Shown here: positions 15,757-24,727 of the stretch, piece after piece | Numbering within the stretch: the first letter of the stretch is position 1 | Layout: every line of letters begins with the position of its first letter | The notes under the pieces: model-generated | Database searches by the model: none | Told to the model about the DNA's origin: nothing | What the model saw: the letters and a program-made list of their open reading frames with translations, nothing else | Origin: Planctomycetota bacterium | GTDB lineage: Bacteria; Planctomycetota; UBA1135; JACQFD01 | Direction: 5' to 3' | Assembly: GCA_016792805.1 (NCBI GenBank) | Contig: JAEUHX010000047.1 | Span: 62,001-126,000 of the forward strand | Length of the DNA: 64,000 nucleotides | Program-made: the position numbers and the translations under genes

Positions 15757-16578
15757 CTATGACTTCCGATCGCGAATGATCATCTCGCTGAGGGGCAGCC
15801 CCTTCGCCACGATGGGTTGATAAGCCTTCGATTCCAAACTGGGAACTGCAGAGATCGGAATTGCCAAATCCGACGCAACAAGAAGCTCGTAGGACGAGGA
15901 TCGCTGCAGGGCCTCGAGATCGTGACATAGAAGAGACATCTCGTGTTCATAATGATCGCAAGCTGCATCGGCGAGCGCAGCGAGCGCCACTCCGACAGAA
16001 CGATCTCGCACAATCTCGCCATCGACCATGAGAAGCACGCCCGTCAAGCCGAACTCAAGCTTTGTCGCGTTTTCAATCATCGATCGAAGTCTTGAGGTCT
16101 CGGGGCGCCACCATGCGACGGGCTCTCCTGTGGCTGCCCGGATCTGGAGGAATCTCTCAATTGCCTTTCGAGCGCGGACGGCGATTCGAAGGAACTGTTG
16201 CTTCGGGATGCCGCACGCGTCCCATGATGCTCGTCCGTCCCTTGCAATCGCGCTTGTCGCTGCCTCGAGCGCGGTTGTGAAATCCTGTTGCCACAGCGCG
16301 TCCACAAGGAGCTCGTTCAGAGCAATCCTGATCGGCGCGAACTTCTCGAGCAGCCTAGGAAGCTGCTCTTCCAGCGCACAATTTTTCAGCGGACGAGGAG
16401 CCGAAAGCGGAGCGAAACACTCGCGGATCGCCGCTGAGACCAGCGCCTCTGCGCGTTCTCGTTGTTGAGGATGTAACCGCTGAGCCAGGGCCTCGAGTGC
16501 TCGGCTATTACAAAGAAGCGGGTATTCGATGGAGAGGGCGCCCATGGGTGGGGACCGACAGACGGAGATCCCAAGCAC
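15757..16578 (-). CDS. Hypothetical protein, 273 aa
   Basis: Not recognised. The start could be at 16578 or at ATG 16545 (MGALSIEYPLLCNS), giving 262 aa. It has no signal peptide or membrane segment. Predicted mostly helical N-terminal half (EALAQRLHPQQRERAEALV), then LLMVDGEIVRDRSVGVALA and a C-terminal region ending YQPIVAKGLPLSEMIIRDRKS. It lies 44 bp upstream of the PIN gene on the same strand, inside the segment bounded by the 97-bp direct repeats. It therefore probably belongs to the same acquired unit and might regulate the toxin, which is untested. Confidence 0.5.
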   Translation of the reverse strand: MLGISVCRSPPMGALSIEYPLLCNSRALEALAQRLHPQQRERAEALVSAAIRECFAPLSAPRPLKNCALEEQLPRLLEKFAPIRIALNELLVDALWQQDFTTALEAATSAIARDGRASWDACGIPKQQFLRIAVRARKAIERFLQIRAATGEPVAWWRPETSRLRSMIENATKLEFGLTGVLLMVDGEIVRDRSVGVALAALADAACDHYEHEMSLLCHDLEALQRSSSYELLVASDLAIPISAVPSLESKAYQPIVAKGLPLSEMIIRDRKS

Positions 16579-16747
16579 AACTTAGCGGGGAATCTCTATG
16601 TGGCAAGGGTCGCTGCGGGAGACGCTTCACACCAAGGCTCCTTAGCAGCTGGCAACAAGCGCCAGCGAAGCGGGTTCGCAGGGGAGATGAGACAGATCTG
16701 TCACCTTGAATTGCCTCGACCCCATCTCCATTCCAGGTCTGGAGATT

Positions 16748-16844
16748 CTCGAAACCGATCCCTGAGCCGCGGCCCCAGCGCCGACCCCACAAATCCCGAG
16801 GCGCCAGCAATCACGACGGTGGGCTTCTTGGAGATATCACTCAT
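16748..16844 (-). pseudogene. Truncated duplicate of the epimerase-like gene, first 32 codons
   Basis: Starts at ATG 16844 and encodes the same KPTVVIAGASGFVGSALG segment as the intact gene at 13501-14904. Homology ends abruptly at 16748, after about 32 codons, where unrelated sequence follows. Right-hand copy of the 97-bp direct repeat. Confidence 0.8.
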
Positions 16845-16873
16845 CGGATTCGCCCGCCGAAGCCATCAAATGC

Positions 16874-16901
16874 GCGGGGGCGCAGATCGCTGCGCCCCCG
16901 C
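16874..16901. terminator. Strong hairpin downstream of the peroxiredoxin gene
   Basis: Perfect 12-bp stem, 16874-16885 with 16890-16901, ATCG tetraloop. It is about 83 bp beyond the stop of the minus-strand peroxiredoxin gene and probably terminates it. Confidence 0.65.
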
Positions 16902-16983
16902 ATCGTGCTGCCGATCGCGCGGCCAAGGACTCCCGCACCGCTTTCGCGTTCGAGAACCGTGGCCGTCGCGGGCGCGGCGAAGC

Positions 16984-17595
16984 TCAACCCTTCAGGTGCT
17001 CGTGCACTCGGCCGACCATCTGCGGGCCGGGATTCTTGAGGGTCTTGTCGCCGGGGTTGCTCCACTTGGCGGGGCAGACCTCGCCGGGCGCCTTCGCCAG
17101 GTACGTGTTGGCCTTCACCTTGCGGACGAGCTCGTCCATGTTGCGGCCCACGTTGAGAAAGTTCACTTCGCTATTGGTGAGCTTGCCCTCGGGCGAAATC
17201 ACAAAAGTGCCGCGCAGGGCGAGGCCATTGCCCTCCATGTACACGCCGAAGAGCTTCGACACCGCGCCCGTGCGATCGGCGCCCATGTGGTAGCGCACAT
17301 TGGCGAGCTCCTTCTCCTCGCGCTGCCAGGCGAGGTGCGTGAACTTCGTGTCGGTGCTCACCGTCACGACCTCGGCGTTGAGCCCCTTCAGCGCCTCGTG
17401 CTTATCGGCGAGCGCCTCGAACTCCGTCGCGCAGACGAACGTGAAGTCGGCCGGATAGAACACGAGCACGGTCCACTTGCCCGCCTTCTTGGCGGCCGCA
17501 AGGCTGAATTCGCCGAAGGTCTTCTCCGCGGCGTTGTAGGTCTCGAGCGTGAAATCGGGAACCATCTCTCCGACTTGGATCGTGCTAACGGGCAT
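16984..17595 (-). CDS. ahpC: Typical 2-Cys peroxiredoxin (AhpC/TSA)
   Basis: 203 aa. VLVFYPADFTFVCATEFEAL near residue 45 carries the peroxidatic cysteine with its conserved Pro and Thr. GEVCPAKW near residue 170 carries the resolving cysteine. The length and the C-terminal tail (NPGPQMVGRVHEHLKG) fit the AhpC/Prx1 class, which reduces hydrogen peroxide and organic hydroperoxides in the cytosol using a thioredoxin or AhpF. No reductase gene is adjacent. Downstream is a strong terminator and upstream a 16-bp tandem repeat. Confidence 0.93.
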   Translation of the reverse strand: MPVSTIQVGEMVPDFTLETYNAAEKTFGEFSLAAAKKAGKWTVLVFYPADFTFVCATEFEALADKHEALKGLNAEVVTVSTDTKFTHLAWQREEKELANVRYHMGADRTGAVSKLFGVYMEGNGLALRGTFVISPEGKLTNSEVNFLNVGRNMDELVRKVKANTYLAKAPGEVCPAKWSNPGDKTLKNPGPQMVGRVHEHLKG

Positions 17596-17673
17596 GGAGG
17601 CTTCCTTGAACCTTGGGGGTCAGGGGGTAAGGGAAAATTCGCCGACATGTGTAAGCCGACGCCGCCGCTGTGT

Positions 17674-17737
17674 CACCGGGGGGCGCGCCCACCGGGGGGC
17701 GCGGCCACCGGGCAGCGCGGCCACCGGGGGGCGGCTG
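17674..17737. repeat. Four tandem 16-bp GC-rich repeats
   Basis: Units at 17674-17689, 17690-17705, 17706-17721 and 17722-17737 follow the consensus CACCGGGGGGCGCGGC with one to a few changes. The array lies between the aminotransferase stop and the peroxiredoxin start, both on the minus strand. Confidence 0.85.
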
Positions 17738-17777
17738 CGGCACGCCCCCACCGCTCCTCCGGCGCGCGAATCGGACC

Positions 17778-18968
17778 CTAGGGGCGCGCCAGCTCCGTCA
17801 CGGCGCCGATGACCTCCTCGACTTGCGCGTCGGTCATTCGCACGAAGAGCGGGAGTCGAAGCATGCAGTCGGTCACCCAGCGGGCCGCCGGCAGCGGCGC
17901 CTCCCCTGCCGCGCGGAATTGGGCGCCGAAGGGCGAATCGTCGAGCGGCGTGTAGTGGAGCATCGCCTGGATCCCGCGCGTTCGAAGCGCTTCGTAGTAG
18001 CGGTCGCGGTCGGCGAGGTGCTTGGCGAAGAAGTAGAAGATGTGTGCATTCGGCCGCGAGCCGGCGGGCACGTGGGGCAGCCCGATGCGCCCCTCCTTGG
18101 CGAGCGGCGCCAGCGCCAACATGTAACGATCAAAAATCGCAACCCGGCGTGTCTGGATCTGGTCGATCTTGGAGAGCTGCGCCGAGAGGAGCGCCATCAC
18201 AAGCTCGCTCGGAATAAACGACGAGCCCACGTCGCGCCAAGTGTACTTGTCGATCTCGCCCCGCAAGAATTGTGCGCGGTCTGTCCCTTTCTCTCTCAGA
18301 ATTTCAGCTCGCCGCGCGAGCGAGCTGTCATTCGTAAGGAACGCGCCGCCCTCGCCGGCCGCGACATTTTTGGTGCCGTGGAATGAAAGGCAGCCGATCT
18401 CGCCGAGCGTGCCGAGCTGCCGTCCTCGATAGGTGGTATCAAAGCTCTGGGCCGCGTCCTCCACGACGGCGATCCCCCTGCGCCGCGCCACCTCGAGCAG
18501 CTCGTCCATGTCGCAGGCGATTCCCGCGTAATGCACCGGAATCACGGCCTTCGTCTTCGGCGTGATGCGCCGAGCGAAGTCGGCCACGTCAATATTGAGA
18601 TTGTCGCGGCGTACATCACAAAAAACCACGCGCGCCATCTGCCGAACGACGCAGCTCGCCGTCGCTGCGAAAGTGTACGAAGGGACGATCACTTCGTCCC
18701 CGGGGCCGAGGTTCAGCACCATCATGGCGAGCTCGAGAGCGTGGGTCCCCGACGTCGTCACAAGCGCGTGCTGCGCTCCCGTGCGCGCGCGAATCGCCGC
18801 CTCCACCTGCTTGGTGAACTTCCCGCCGCCCTGCGTGTAGCCCGAGCGCACCGCCTCAACCACCGACTGCTCCTCGCGTTCATCGAAGAACGGCTCGTGG
18901 TAGGGAATGTGGAACTTCGGGGCGGCGGTCTTCGCCGCGGCGGCAGCCGGAAGCGGGTAGGTGGTCAT
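17778..18968 (-). CDS. wecE: dTDP-4-amino-4,6-dideoxygalactose transaminase (WecE/RffA-like)
   Basis: 396 aa from ATG 18968. It is a DegT/DnrJ/EryC1 PLP enzyme: VTTSGTHALELAMMVLNLGP, GDEVIVPSYTFAATASC, VEDAAQSFDTTYRGRQLGT, and the PLP lysine in SFHGTKNVAAGEGG near residue 201. The long substrate loop and HYTPLDDSPFG near residue 345 resemble WecE, which transfers an amino group to dTDP-4-keto-6-deoxyglucose in enterobacterial common antigen synthesis. Other sugar aminotransferases of this class share these motifs, so the exact substrate is a family-level inference. It probably feeds the same surface-polysaccharide pathway as the genes at the window start, though it is isolated here. Confidence 0.85.
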   Translation of the reverse strand: MTTYPLPAAAAAKTAAPKFHIPYHEPFFDEREEQSVVEAVRSGYTQGGGKFTKQVEAAIRARTGAQHALVTTSGTHALELAMMVLNLGPGDEVIVPSYTFAATASCVVRQMARVVFCDVRRDNLNIDVADFARRITPKTKAVIPVHYAGIACDMDELLEVARRRGIAVVEDAAQSFDTTYRGRQLGTLGEIGCLSFHGTKNVAAGEGGAFLTNDSSLARRAEILREKGTDRAQFLRGEIDKYTWRDVGSSFIPSELVMALLSAQLSKIDQIQTRRVAIFDRYMLALAPLAKEGRIGLPHVPAGSRPNAHIFYFFAKHLADRDRYYEALRTRGIQAMLHYTPLDDSPFGAQFRAAGEAPLPAARWVTDCMLRLPLFVRMTDAQVEEVIGAVTELARP

Positions 18969-19359
18969 CGCGCGTGCGAGCGTAGCAGAGGGCCGCTGCG
19001 CCACAGGAGCGCGAGTCGCGCGGCGTCCCGCCATTCGGCTGCTTGTGGCGAGACGCGGGCCGTGCGCATTCCGGACCCGGAAAGCCGGATTGCGATCGGA
19101 GGACGATTCAAAAGTGCTCCGCAGAGCGGGCGCGGGAAATCGTCGTCCAGCACAAGGAGCCTCGCCGCAGGCGTAGCCAAGGAGTTACGACGAGGACGAG
19201 GCGACGCAGCGATGGGCTACGAGGCCCGCGCGCAGCTCGGATGACTTCTGAAACGTCCTCATCGCGGGGCCCCAACGCGGCTCACCGGGAGCCGCAAATC
19301 CGACCGGCACGGTGATTGTTGAGGGTCTCGGCATAGGCCGGCCAGCCCACGTTCGCATC
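18969..19359. other. Divergent intergenic region with a structured repeat
   Basis: Contains repeat copy 2 at 19098-19261. The rest (18969-19097) probably holds the promoter of the aminotransferase gene, but no clear -35/-10 pair is seen. Confidence 0.6.
19098..19261 (+). repeat. Structured interspersed repeat, copy 2
   Basis: Ends GGAGGACGATTCAAAAGT and its near-complement. The outer stem GCGCGGG pairs with CCCGCGC; the middle stem GCCTCG (19159-19164) pairs with CGAGGC (19197-19202). Core GGCGTAGCCAAGGAGTTACG at 19170-19189. Close relative of copy 1, and intergenic here. Confidence 0.8.
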
Positions 19360-21951
19360 ATGGGAATCCAAGTTCGCCCCCGTCGGGGCGCAGGCTCTAC
19401 CGCGCTTGTTTCGCTTCTTCTCCTCACCTCGGTCCACGCTCAAGGACCGGCCTTCGATGGAGCGCTGATCCCGACCGCGCTCACGCCGACGTCGATCGCG
19501 CTCGGTGACCTGGACGGCGACACGTTTCTCGACGCCGCCGTCACCTGCCAAGACGGCGACGCGAGCCATTTCAACGGCACGGTCTCGGTGCTGATCGGGG
19601 CGGGCGGCGGCGGCTTCGCTCCGGCCCACAACCTCGCGCTCGGCATCGGTGCATTTCCGCAGCATGGAGCATTGAGCGACCTGAACGGGGACGGGAAGCT
19701 CGACATCACAATTTCTGCGTATTTCCTACAGAAGATCGACGCAGCGCTTGGCGACGGAGCCGGCGGCTTCGGAGCCCCCTCGAGCGGCACCATGGCCGGC
19801 GGTCCTCACCACCACGTCGTCGCCGATTTGAACCTCGATGGGAAGCTCGACGTGGTCGCCGTTTCGCAGACGGGAATAACGACGCTGCGAGGCAATGGCG
19901 CCGGCGGATTCTTGGCACCCGTGAATCTCATAATTCCTGGTGCGTCGCAGCTGTCGCGGCTCGCGGCCGGGGATCGAACCGGCGACGGCGTCCCCGACCT
20001 CGTCGTGCTCGACACATTTGGCAACGCGTTCTGGACGCTGAACGGAAACGGCTTCGGCGGATTTGTAAGCCCGCTCAAAAAGCCGTGCCCGAGCGATCCG
20101 CGCGGGCTCGTGCTGGCCGAGTTCACAGGCGACGGGCGCCTCGATCTGTGCATAGCTTGCGGCGTTGGGCAAACGATTGCGCTTGCAGCGGGGACACCCG
20201 GAGGCGGCTTTGCGGCCGTCATTCCGACCGCGGTTTCGGGCTCGCCGGCAGACGTTGCTGCCGGCGACCTCGATCAGGACGGTATTCTTGACATCACAGT
20301 TCCCCAAAGCGCGGCAAAGACGCTGCGGCGGCTGCTCGGAACCGGAAGCGGAGGCTTTGTAACATTCGAGGAAGCATGGCCGGTGGGGCTCAATCCGACG
20401 CACTGCGCGATCGCCGACCTCGACTCCGATGGACGCCTCGACCAGCTGGTCACCAATCGTGATGGGGCGAGCCTGTCATTTCTTCGCTATGGCCCGCAGG
20501 CGGCGCCGGCGATGACCGCATTCGCCGGGCTTAAGGCGGCGGCTTTCTTCGACATGAATGGTGACAATCGAAGCGATGCGATCGCCGCGAACGACACAGA
20601 AATCAAAATTTCGCTGACCGATTCGCTCGGCGCGCTCACGCCGTTCGCCACGGGAATGCAGGTCACCGGCTCGCGCGCCCTCGCCGTCGGCGATCTCTCC
20701 GGCGACGGCATCGCCGACGCAGCCATCGCCCTCGGCGGCTTCCCGGCCTCGCTTTCGATTGCCTTCGGCACCGGCACTGGGGCGATCCAGTTCGCGTCAA
20801 CTCAACCCACTCAGGTGAATCCGGGCCATGCAGCGCTCGGCGATATCGATGCCGATGGATTCACCGATGTGCTTTTGTGGTGTGCCGGGACGGTCCAGGA
20901 TCAGGGGCGCCTCGTGATTCACCGCGGCCTCGGCGCAGGCGCGCTGGCGCCGTTCACAGAAACGGTCTCCTTGAAGCTCGCGCTCGGGATGGCCGTTGGC
21001 GACGTCGACGGCGACGGCCGCACCGATGCCCTCGTCGCGAGCGAGAACGGCGGCGGAGCGATGGTGCACTACGCCGGAATAAATAGTGATTTCTCACAAG
21101 TTCACGGCGAGAACCTCGCCGGGGCGCGAGGAGTCACATCGGCCGATTTCGATCGCGACGGGCGTCGCGACTTCGCCGTGGCCGGCATCAATGCCACTGC
21201 GGTCTTCCGCCAAGGGGCCGCCGGCGCGTTCTCGCGCTTCGATGCCTCCCTCTACGGGGATCTCGGGACGGCCGCGCTGGCCTGCGATGCCGACGCCGAC
21301 GGCGCAGCCGAGATCGTAACCCCACTTTTCGCGGCGAGAACTCTCGCCGTTGTCACGGGCACCGACGGCCCGACGCCGTCGGTCACCTACTCGCTCGCGA
21401 TCCCACAGAACCCGTCGGCGCCTGCCGGCCTCACGCTCTCCGGGAGCCTTCTCGGCGACGGCCGCGTCGATTGGATGCACATCCCCGCAACGAAGAGCTC
21501 ACTCATCCTCTATCGAAGCACGGCGAGCCCGCCGATCGGAATGCAACCCTACGGACAAGGGAGCGCCGGCTGTGCCGGAGTCCATCTCCTCACTCCGGAC
21601 GGCCCCGCCGAGCTCGGCTCGACGACGTATCGATTCTTGACATCGCATGCACCCTCGAGCTCGCTTGGGCTCTGCCTCGTGGGCGATCAGCCGCTCGTGC
21701 CCGCTGCCGACCCGTTCTTCCTCGGCGCGTGGCTCAATATTGATCTCTTCAATTCGAGCTTCGTGCTCGGCCTCGACACGCCGACGACCTCGCTCGGCGA
21801 GGCGGTAACTCCCTTGCCGATTCCCCCCGACTCCGCGCTGGCTGGCAATAGTTACTTCGCTCAGACGCTCTTCGCTTGGGCGCCCGGCGCCTGCACGCCG
21901 GGGCTCCTCATCAGCACGTCGAACGGCCTTTGGTTCATCCTCCAGCCTTAG
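19360..21951 (+). CDS. Secreted FG-GAP/VCBS repeat protein
   Basis: 863 aa from ATG 19360. Signal peptide ends near SVHAQ (STALVSLLLLTSVHAQ). Residues about 45-710 contain many copies of a calcium-binding FG-GAP/VCBS motif of the type GDLDGDTFLDAAVT, DLNGDGKLDITIS, DLNLDGKLDVVAV and DSDGRLDQLVT, predicted to fold as one or two integrin-like beta-propellers. The last 130 residues (YGQGSAGCAGVHLLTPDGP onward) form a beta-rich domain seen at the C-terminus of many large secreted planctomycete-type proteins. Likely extracellular adhesion or matrix protein; ligand unknown. A structured repeat begins 2 bp after the stop codon and may end transcription. Confidence 0.8.
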   Translation: MGIQVRPRRGAGSTALVSLLLLTSVHAQGPAFDGALIPTALTPTSIALGDLDGDTFLDAAVTCQDGDASHFNGTVSVLIGAGGGGFAPAHNLALGIGAFPQHGALSDLNGDGKLDITISAYFLQKIDAALGDGAGGFGAPSSGTMAGGPHHHVVADLNLDGKLDVVAVSQTGITTLRGNGAGGFLAPVNLIIPGASQLSRLAAGDRTGDGVPDLVVLDTFGNAFWTLNGNGFGGFVSPLKKPCPSDPRGLVLAEFTGDGRLDLCIACGVGQTIALAAGTPGGGFAAVIPTAVSGSPADVAAGDLDQDGILDITVPQSAAKTLRRLLGTGSGGFVTFEEAWPVGLNPTHCAIADLDSDGRLDQLVTNRDGASLSFLRYGPQAAPAMTAFAGLKAAAFFDMNGDNRSDAIAANDTEIKISLTDSLGALTPFATGMQVTGSRALAVGDLSGDGIADAAIALGGFPASLSIAFGTGTGAIQFASTQPTQVNPGHAALGDIDADGFTDVLLWCAGTVQDQGRLVIHRGLGAGALAPFTETVSLKLALGMAVGDVDGDGRTDALVASENGGGAMVHYAGINSDFSQVHGENLAGARGVTSADFDRDGRRDFAVAGINATAVFRQGAAGAFSRFDASLYGDLGTAALACDADADGAAEIVTPLFAARTLAVVTGTDGPTPSVTYSLAIPQNPSAPAGLTLSGSLLGDGRVDWMHIPATKSSLILYRSTASPPIGMQPYGQGSAGCAGVHLLTPDGPAELGSTTYRFLTSHAPSSSLGLCLVGDQPLVPAADPFFLGAWLNIDLFNSSFVLGLDTPTTSLGEAVTPLPIPPDSALAGNSYFAQTLFAWAPGACTPGLLISTSNGLWFILQP

Positions 21952-21953
21952 CT

Positions 21954-22109
21954 GGTTGTTAAAAAACTCATTCCGGCGCTTCTCGTCCCCTTTTCGCGAC
22001 CTCATCGTCGAGCCGCGATCGGCGTAACTCCTTGCTACGCCTCACGCGTCTCTCCTCGATCTCGCGAAAAGTGAACTTCGATTCGCTCGAAAGCAGCTTT
22101 TCAACAACC
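21954..22109 (-). repeat. Structured interspersed repeat, copy 4 (inverted)
   Basis: Read on the minus strand it has ends GGTTGTTGAAAAGC and its near-complement, the shared tracts GAGATCGAGGAG and GACGATGAGGTCGC, and the core GGCGTAGCAAGGAGTTACGCC (22021-22041). The stem CTTTTCGCGA/TCGCGAAAAG replaces the different stems of the other copies. It sits between convergent genes. Confidence 0.75.
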
Positions 22110-22139
22110 TGTTAGCAGCCCGGCCTGAAGCGCCCGCGC

Positions 22140-22766
22140 TCACGCGTCCTTGCGATCGAGGATCCCCGAGAGCTTCGTCAGGGCGCGAAAGAGCAACGTG
22201 CGCACGGCGCCTTCGGTCCGGTTCATCTGCTTGGCGATCTCCGAGTGGGGCAATCCCACAATTCGGGCAAGGAGAATCACCTCGCGGTACTCGTCGGTGA
22301 GCTGGTCGAAGGCGCCCTCGATGCGCTTCAACTCCTCTTGCATGGCGACCTGCCGGCTCGGCGTGCAGAAGGAGTGGTACGCCTTGAACAGCAGCGCGTC
22401 TTGCCGGGCACCAGCAGACCAAGAATCGCCGCCGGTCTGGGCCTCGAAAGCCACTTCTTTCGCAACGTCGCGCTTTTGCGCCCGATAGTATTCGTAACGA
22501 TTCGCGATCTTGCGGAGCGCCGTCGTGTAGAGCCAATTCTTGAAGTGAGCTTCGCTCTCATATTTGAACGACCCAACGTCCTGAAGCACCTCGCGGCAAA
22601 TCGACTGCACGAGGTCGGAGCTCGACTCCTTGGCGAGCAGCATCCGCCCCGAGCGCAGACGAACGAATGCGTGGAGACCGGGGATGAATCGCTCCAGCAG
22701 CTCGTTCACGGCGGGAGTGTCGCCGTGGGAAGCGCTCTCGACGAGCTCGCGAATTTCACGGGTCAT
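22140..22766 (-). CDS. RNA polymerase ECF-type sigma factor
   Basis: 208 aa from ATG 22766. Region 2 is SSSDLVQSICREVLQDV then FKNWLYTTALRKIANRYEYY, which contacts the -10 element and core polymerase. Region 4 is LTDEYREVILLARIVGLPHSEIAKQMNRTEGAVRTLLFRAL as a helix-turn-helix. This matches the planctomycete-type ECF groups that are often regulated by serine/threonine kinases or fused domains rather than a classical anti-sigma factor. No anti-sigma gene is adjacent. It is divergent from the M2 peptidase gene, with about 120 bp between the starts. Confidence 0.88.
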   Translation of the reverse strand: MTREIRELVESASHGDTPAVNELLERFIPGLHAFVRLRSGRMLLAKESSSDLVQSICREVLQDVGSFKYESEAHFKNWLYTTALRKIANRYEYYRAQKRDVAKEVAFEAQTGGDSWSAGARQDALLFKAYHSFCTPSRQVAMQEELKRIEGAFDQLTDEYREVILLARIVGLPHSEIAKQMNRTEGAVRTLLFRALTKLSGILDRKDA

Positions 22767-22888
22767 GGCGGCGCCATTGGAGCATGCGCTCCGGCGAGCT
22801 GCCAGCGCAGCCGAAGGCGACGGCGTCTCGCGAGGGCAAGCGGCCGCGGCGTCTTCCCGCGGATCGCGCTGATCGCTACGGTCGGGCC

Positions 22889-24718
22889 ATGCATTCTCGC
22901 GTTTCCTTCTGCGCGCTCGCGACCACCGGCGCGCTCCTCGCCACGATGACGACCTCCTGCTCCAGCGCTCCGCGCGGCGGCGCTTCGCCGGCCGCGGCGG
23001 AGGCAGCGGCCTTCCTGCGCAAGTACAACAGCGACTACCGCGCGCTGCAGACGGCCGCCAGCGAGGCCGATTGGCGATCCAACACGCACATCGTCGAGGG
23101 AGACGAATCGAACGCGACGGCGACTCAAGCGGCGAAGGAGGCATTGGCCGCGTTCACCGGGAACGTGGCCAACATCGAGACGGCGACGCGGCTCCTTCGC
23201 TCGCGCGCGGAGCTCGACGATCTGACGGTGCGCCAGCTCGAGCGAGTGCTGTTCGAGGCGGCACAGAATCCGCAGACGGTGCCGGCTCTCGTGAAGGAGC
23301 GCATCGCTGCGGAAACGGCCCAGACTGAGAAACTATATGGTTATACTTTTTCGGCGGATGGAGAGTCGCTGACGCCGAACGGCATCGACGAAACTCTTCG
23401 CAGTGAGAAGGACCTCGCGCGCCGCCAGAAGGTCTGGGAGGCATCCAAGCGCGTCGGTGTAGGGCTGCGTCCTGGGCTCGAGAAGTTGCAGCGGCTGCGC
23501 AACGCCACAGTGCGCGCCCTCGGATACAAAGATTACTTCTCGTACCAGGCCTCCGAGTATGGAATGGACGCCGCGGAGCTGGCGGCCCTCGTCGACAAGG
23601 TGAATCGCGAGCTGCGGCCGCTCTTTCGTGAGCTTCACACTTGGGCGCGCTATGAGCTCGCAGCGCGGTTCGGCCAGCCCGTGCCCGACCTGCTGCCGGC
23701 ACATTGGCTCCCGAACCGCTGGGGCCAGGATTGGTCCTCGCTCGTGGAGGTCCCGGGGTTCGACCTTGACGGCGCGCTGCGCACGCGCACCCCGGAGTGG
23801 CTCGTCGAGCAGGCAGAGCGGTTTTATGTGAGCTTAGGATTCCCGGCGCTCCCGAGGAGCTTCTACGAGAAGTCCTCGCTCTACCCGGTGCCCGCGGACG
23901 CCAAGTACAAGAAAAACACGCACGCCTCCGCATGGCACATCGATCTTGATCGCGACGTCCGATCGCTGATGAGCGTAGAGCCGAACACCGAGTGGTACGA
24001 GACGACGCACCACGAGCTCGGTCATATCTATTACTACATTTCGTATTCGCGCCCGGAGATCCCGGTGCTCCTGCGCAATGGCGCGAACCGCGCTTATCAC
24101 GAGGCCGTCGGCTCGCTGATGGGGCTCGCGGCGATGCAGCCGCGCTTCGTCGAAAAGGTCGGGCTCTCGACGGGCGGCAGCCGCCCCGACCCGATGCAGC
24201 TTCTCCTCAAGGAGGCGCTCAACTATGTGGTATTCATTCCCTGGTCTTCGGGCACGATGACGGTCTTCGAGAAGGAGCTCTATGCCGACGAGCTGCCCGC
24301 GTCGCGCTGGAATGCGCGCTGGTGGGAGCTCGCCGCCAGATACCAGGGGATCGCACCGCCGGGTCTGCGCGGCGAGGAGTTCTGCGATCCCGCCACGAAG
24401 ACGCACATCAATGACGATCCCGCGCAATATTACGATTACGCGCTGTCGTTCGTCCTGCTGTTCCAGCTGCACGACCACATTGCGCGCAAGCTTCTCCGCG
24501 AGGATCCCCACGACACCTGCTACTACGGACGCAAGGAAGTCGGCGAATTCCTGAGCTCGATTCTCCGCCCTGGGGCAAGCGTCGATTGGCAGACGCTGCT
24601 CAAAGAGAAAACCGGGGAAGGGCTGTCGGCCCGCGCAATGCTGGAGTACTTCGAGCCGCTGCGGAAGTGGCTCGTGGAGAAGAACAAGGGCCGAAAATAC
24701 ACTCTTCCAGAAATGTGA
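22889..24718 (+). CDS. Peptidase family M2 (ACE-like dipeptidyl carboxypeptidase) lipoprotein
   Basis: 609 aa from ATG 22889. N-terminal signal with a probable lipobox ending in TTSC near residue 24. The gluzincin motif HHELGH is near residue 374, with a downstream glutamate ligand in RAYHEAVGSLMGLA about 25 residues later, as in angiotensin-converting enzyme. The order of SEYGMDAAELAALVDKVN, FYEKSSLYPVP and the chloride-site-like C-terminal region (QYYDYALSFVLLFQLHDHIA) follows family M2. It would remove dipeptides from peptide C-termini in the periplasm or at the membrane and may serve peptide scavenging. Confidence 0.9.
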   Translation: MHSRVSFCALATTGALLATMTTSCSSAPRGGASPAAAEAAAFLRKYNSDYRALQTAASEADWRSNTHIVEGDESNATATQAAKEALAAFTGNVANIETATRLLRSRAELDDLTVRQLERVLFEAAQNPQTVPALVKERIAAETAQTEKLYGYTFSADGESLTPNGIDETLRSEKDLARRQKVWEASKRVGVGLRPGLEKLQRLRNATVRALGYKDYFSYQASEYGMDAAELAALVDKVNRELRPLFRELHTWARYELAARFGQPVPDLLPAHWLPNRWGQDWSSLVEVPGFDLDGALRTRTPEWLVEQAERFYVSLGFPALPRSFYEKSSLYPVPADAKYKKNTHASAWHIDLDRDVRSLMSVEPNTEWYETTHHELGHIYYYISYSRPEIPVLLRNGANRAYHEAVGSLMGLAAMQPRFVEKVGLSTGGSRPDPMQLLLKEALNYVVFIPWSSGTMTVFEKELYADELPASRWNARWWELAARYQGIAPPGLRGEEFCDPATKTHINDDPAQYYDYALSFVLLFQLHDHIARKLLREDPHDTCYYGRKEVGEFLSSILRPGASVDWQTLLKEKTGEGLSARAMLEYFEPLRKWLVEKNKGRKYTLPEM

Positions 24719-24727
24719 GACTCTCAC

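Larger units (their letters stand above)
16579..16983. other. Interval with gene fragment and terminator
   Basis: 405 bp. It contains the truncated copy of the epimerase-like 5' end (16748-16844) and the strong hairpin at 16874-16901. The left 160 bp hold a small inverted repeat (GCTGGC with GCCAGC near 16650-16675) but no gene. Confidence 0.6.

Noticed and set aside
17674..17737. 16-bp repeats as a CRISPR array
   Set aside because: Units abut directly and are too short; no spacers and no cas genes.
19360..21951. Repeated GDLDGD-type DNA as separate repeat elements
   Set aside because: These are coding FG-GAP/VCBS motifs of one protein.
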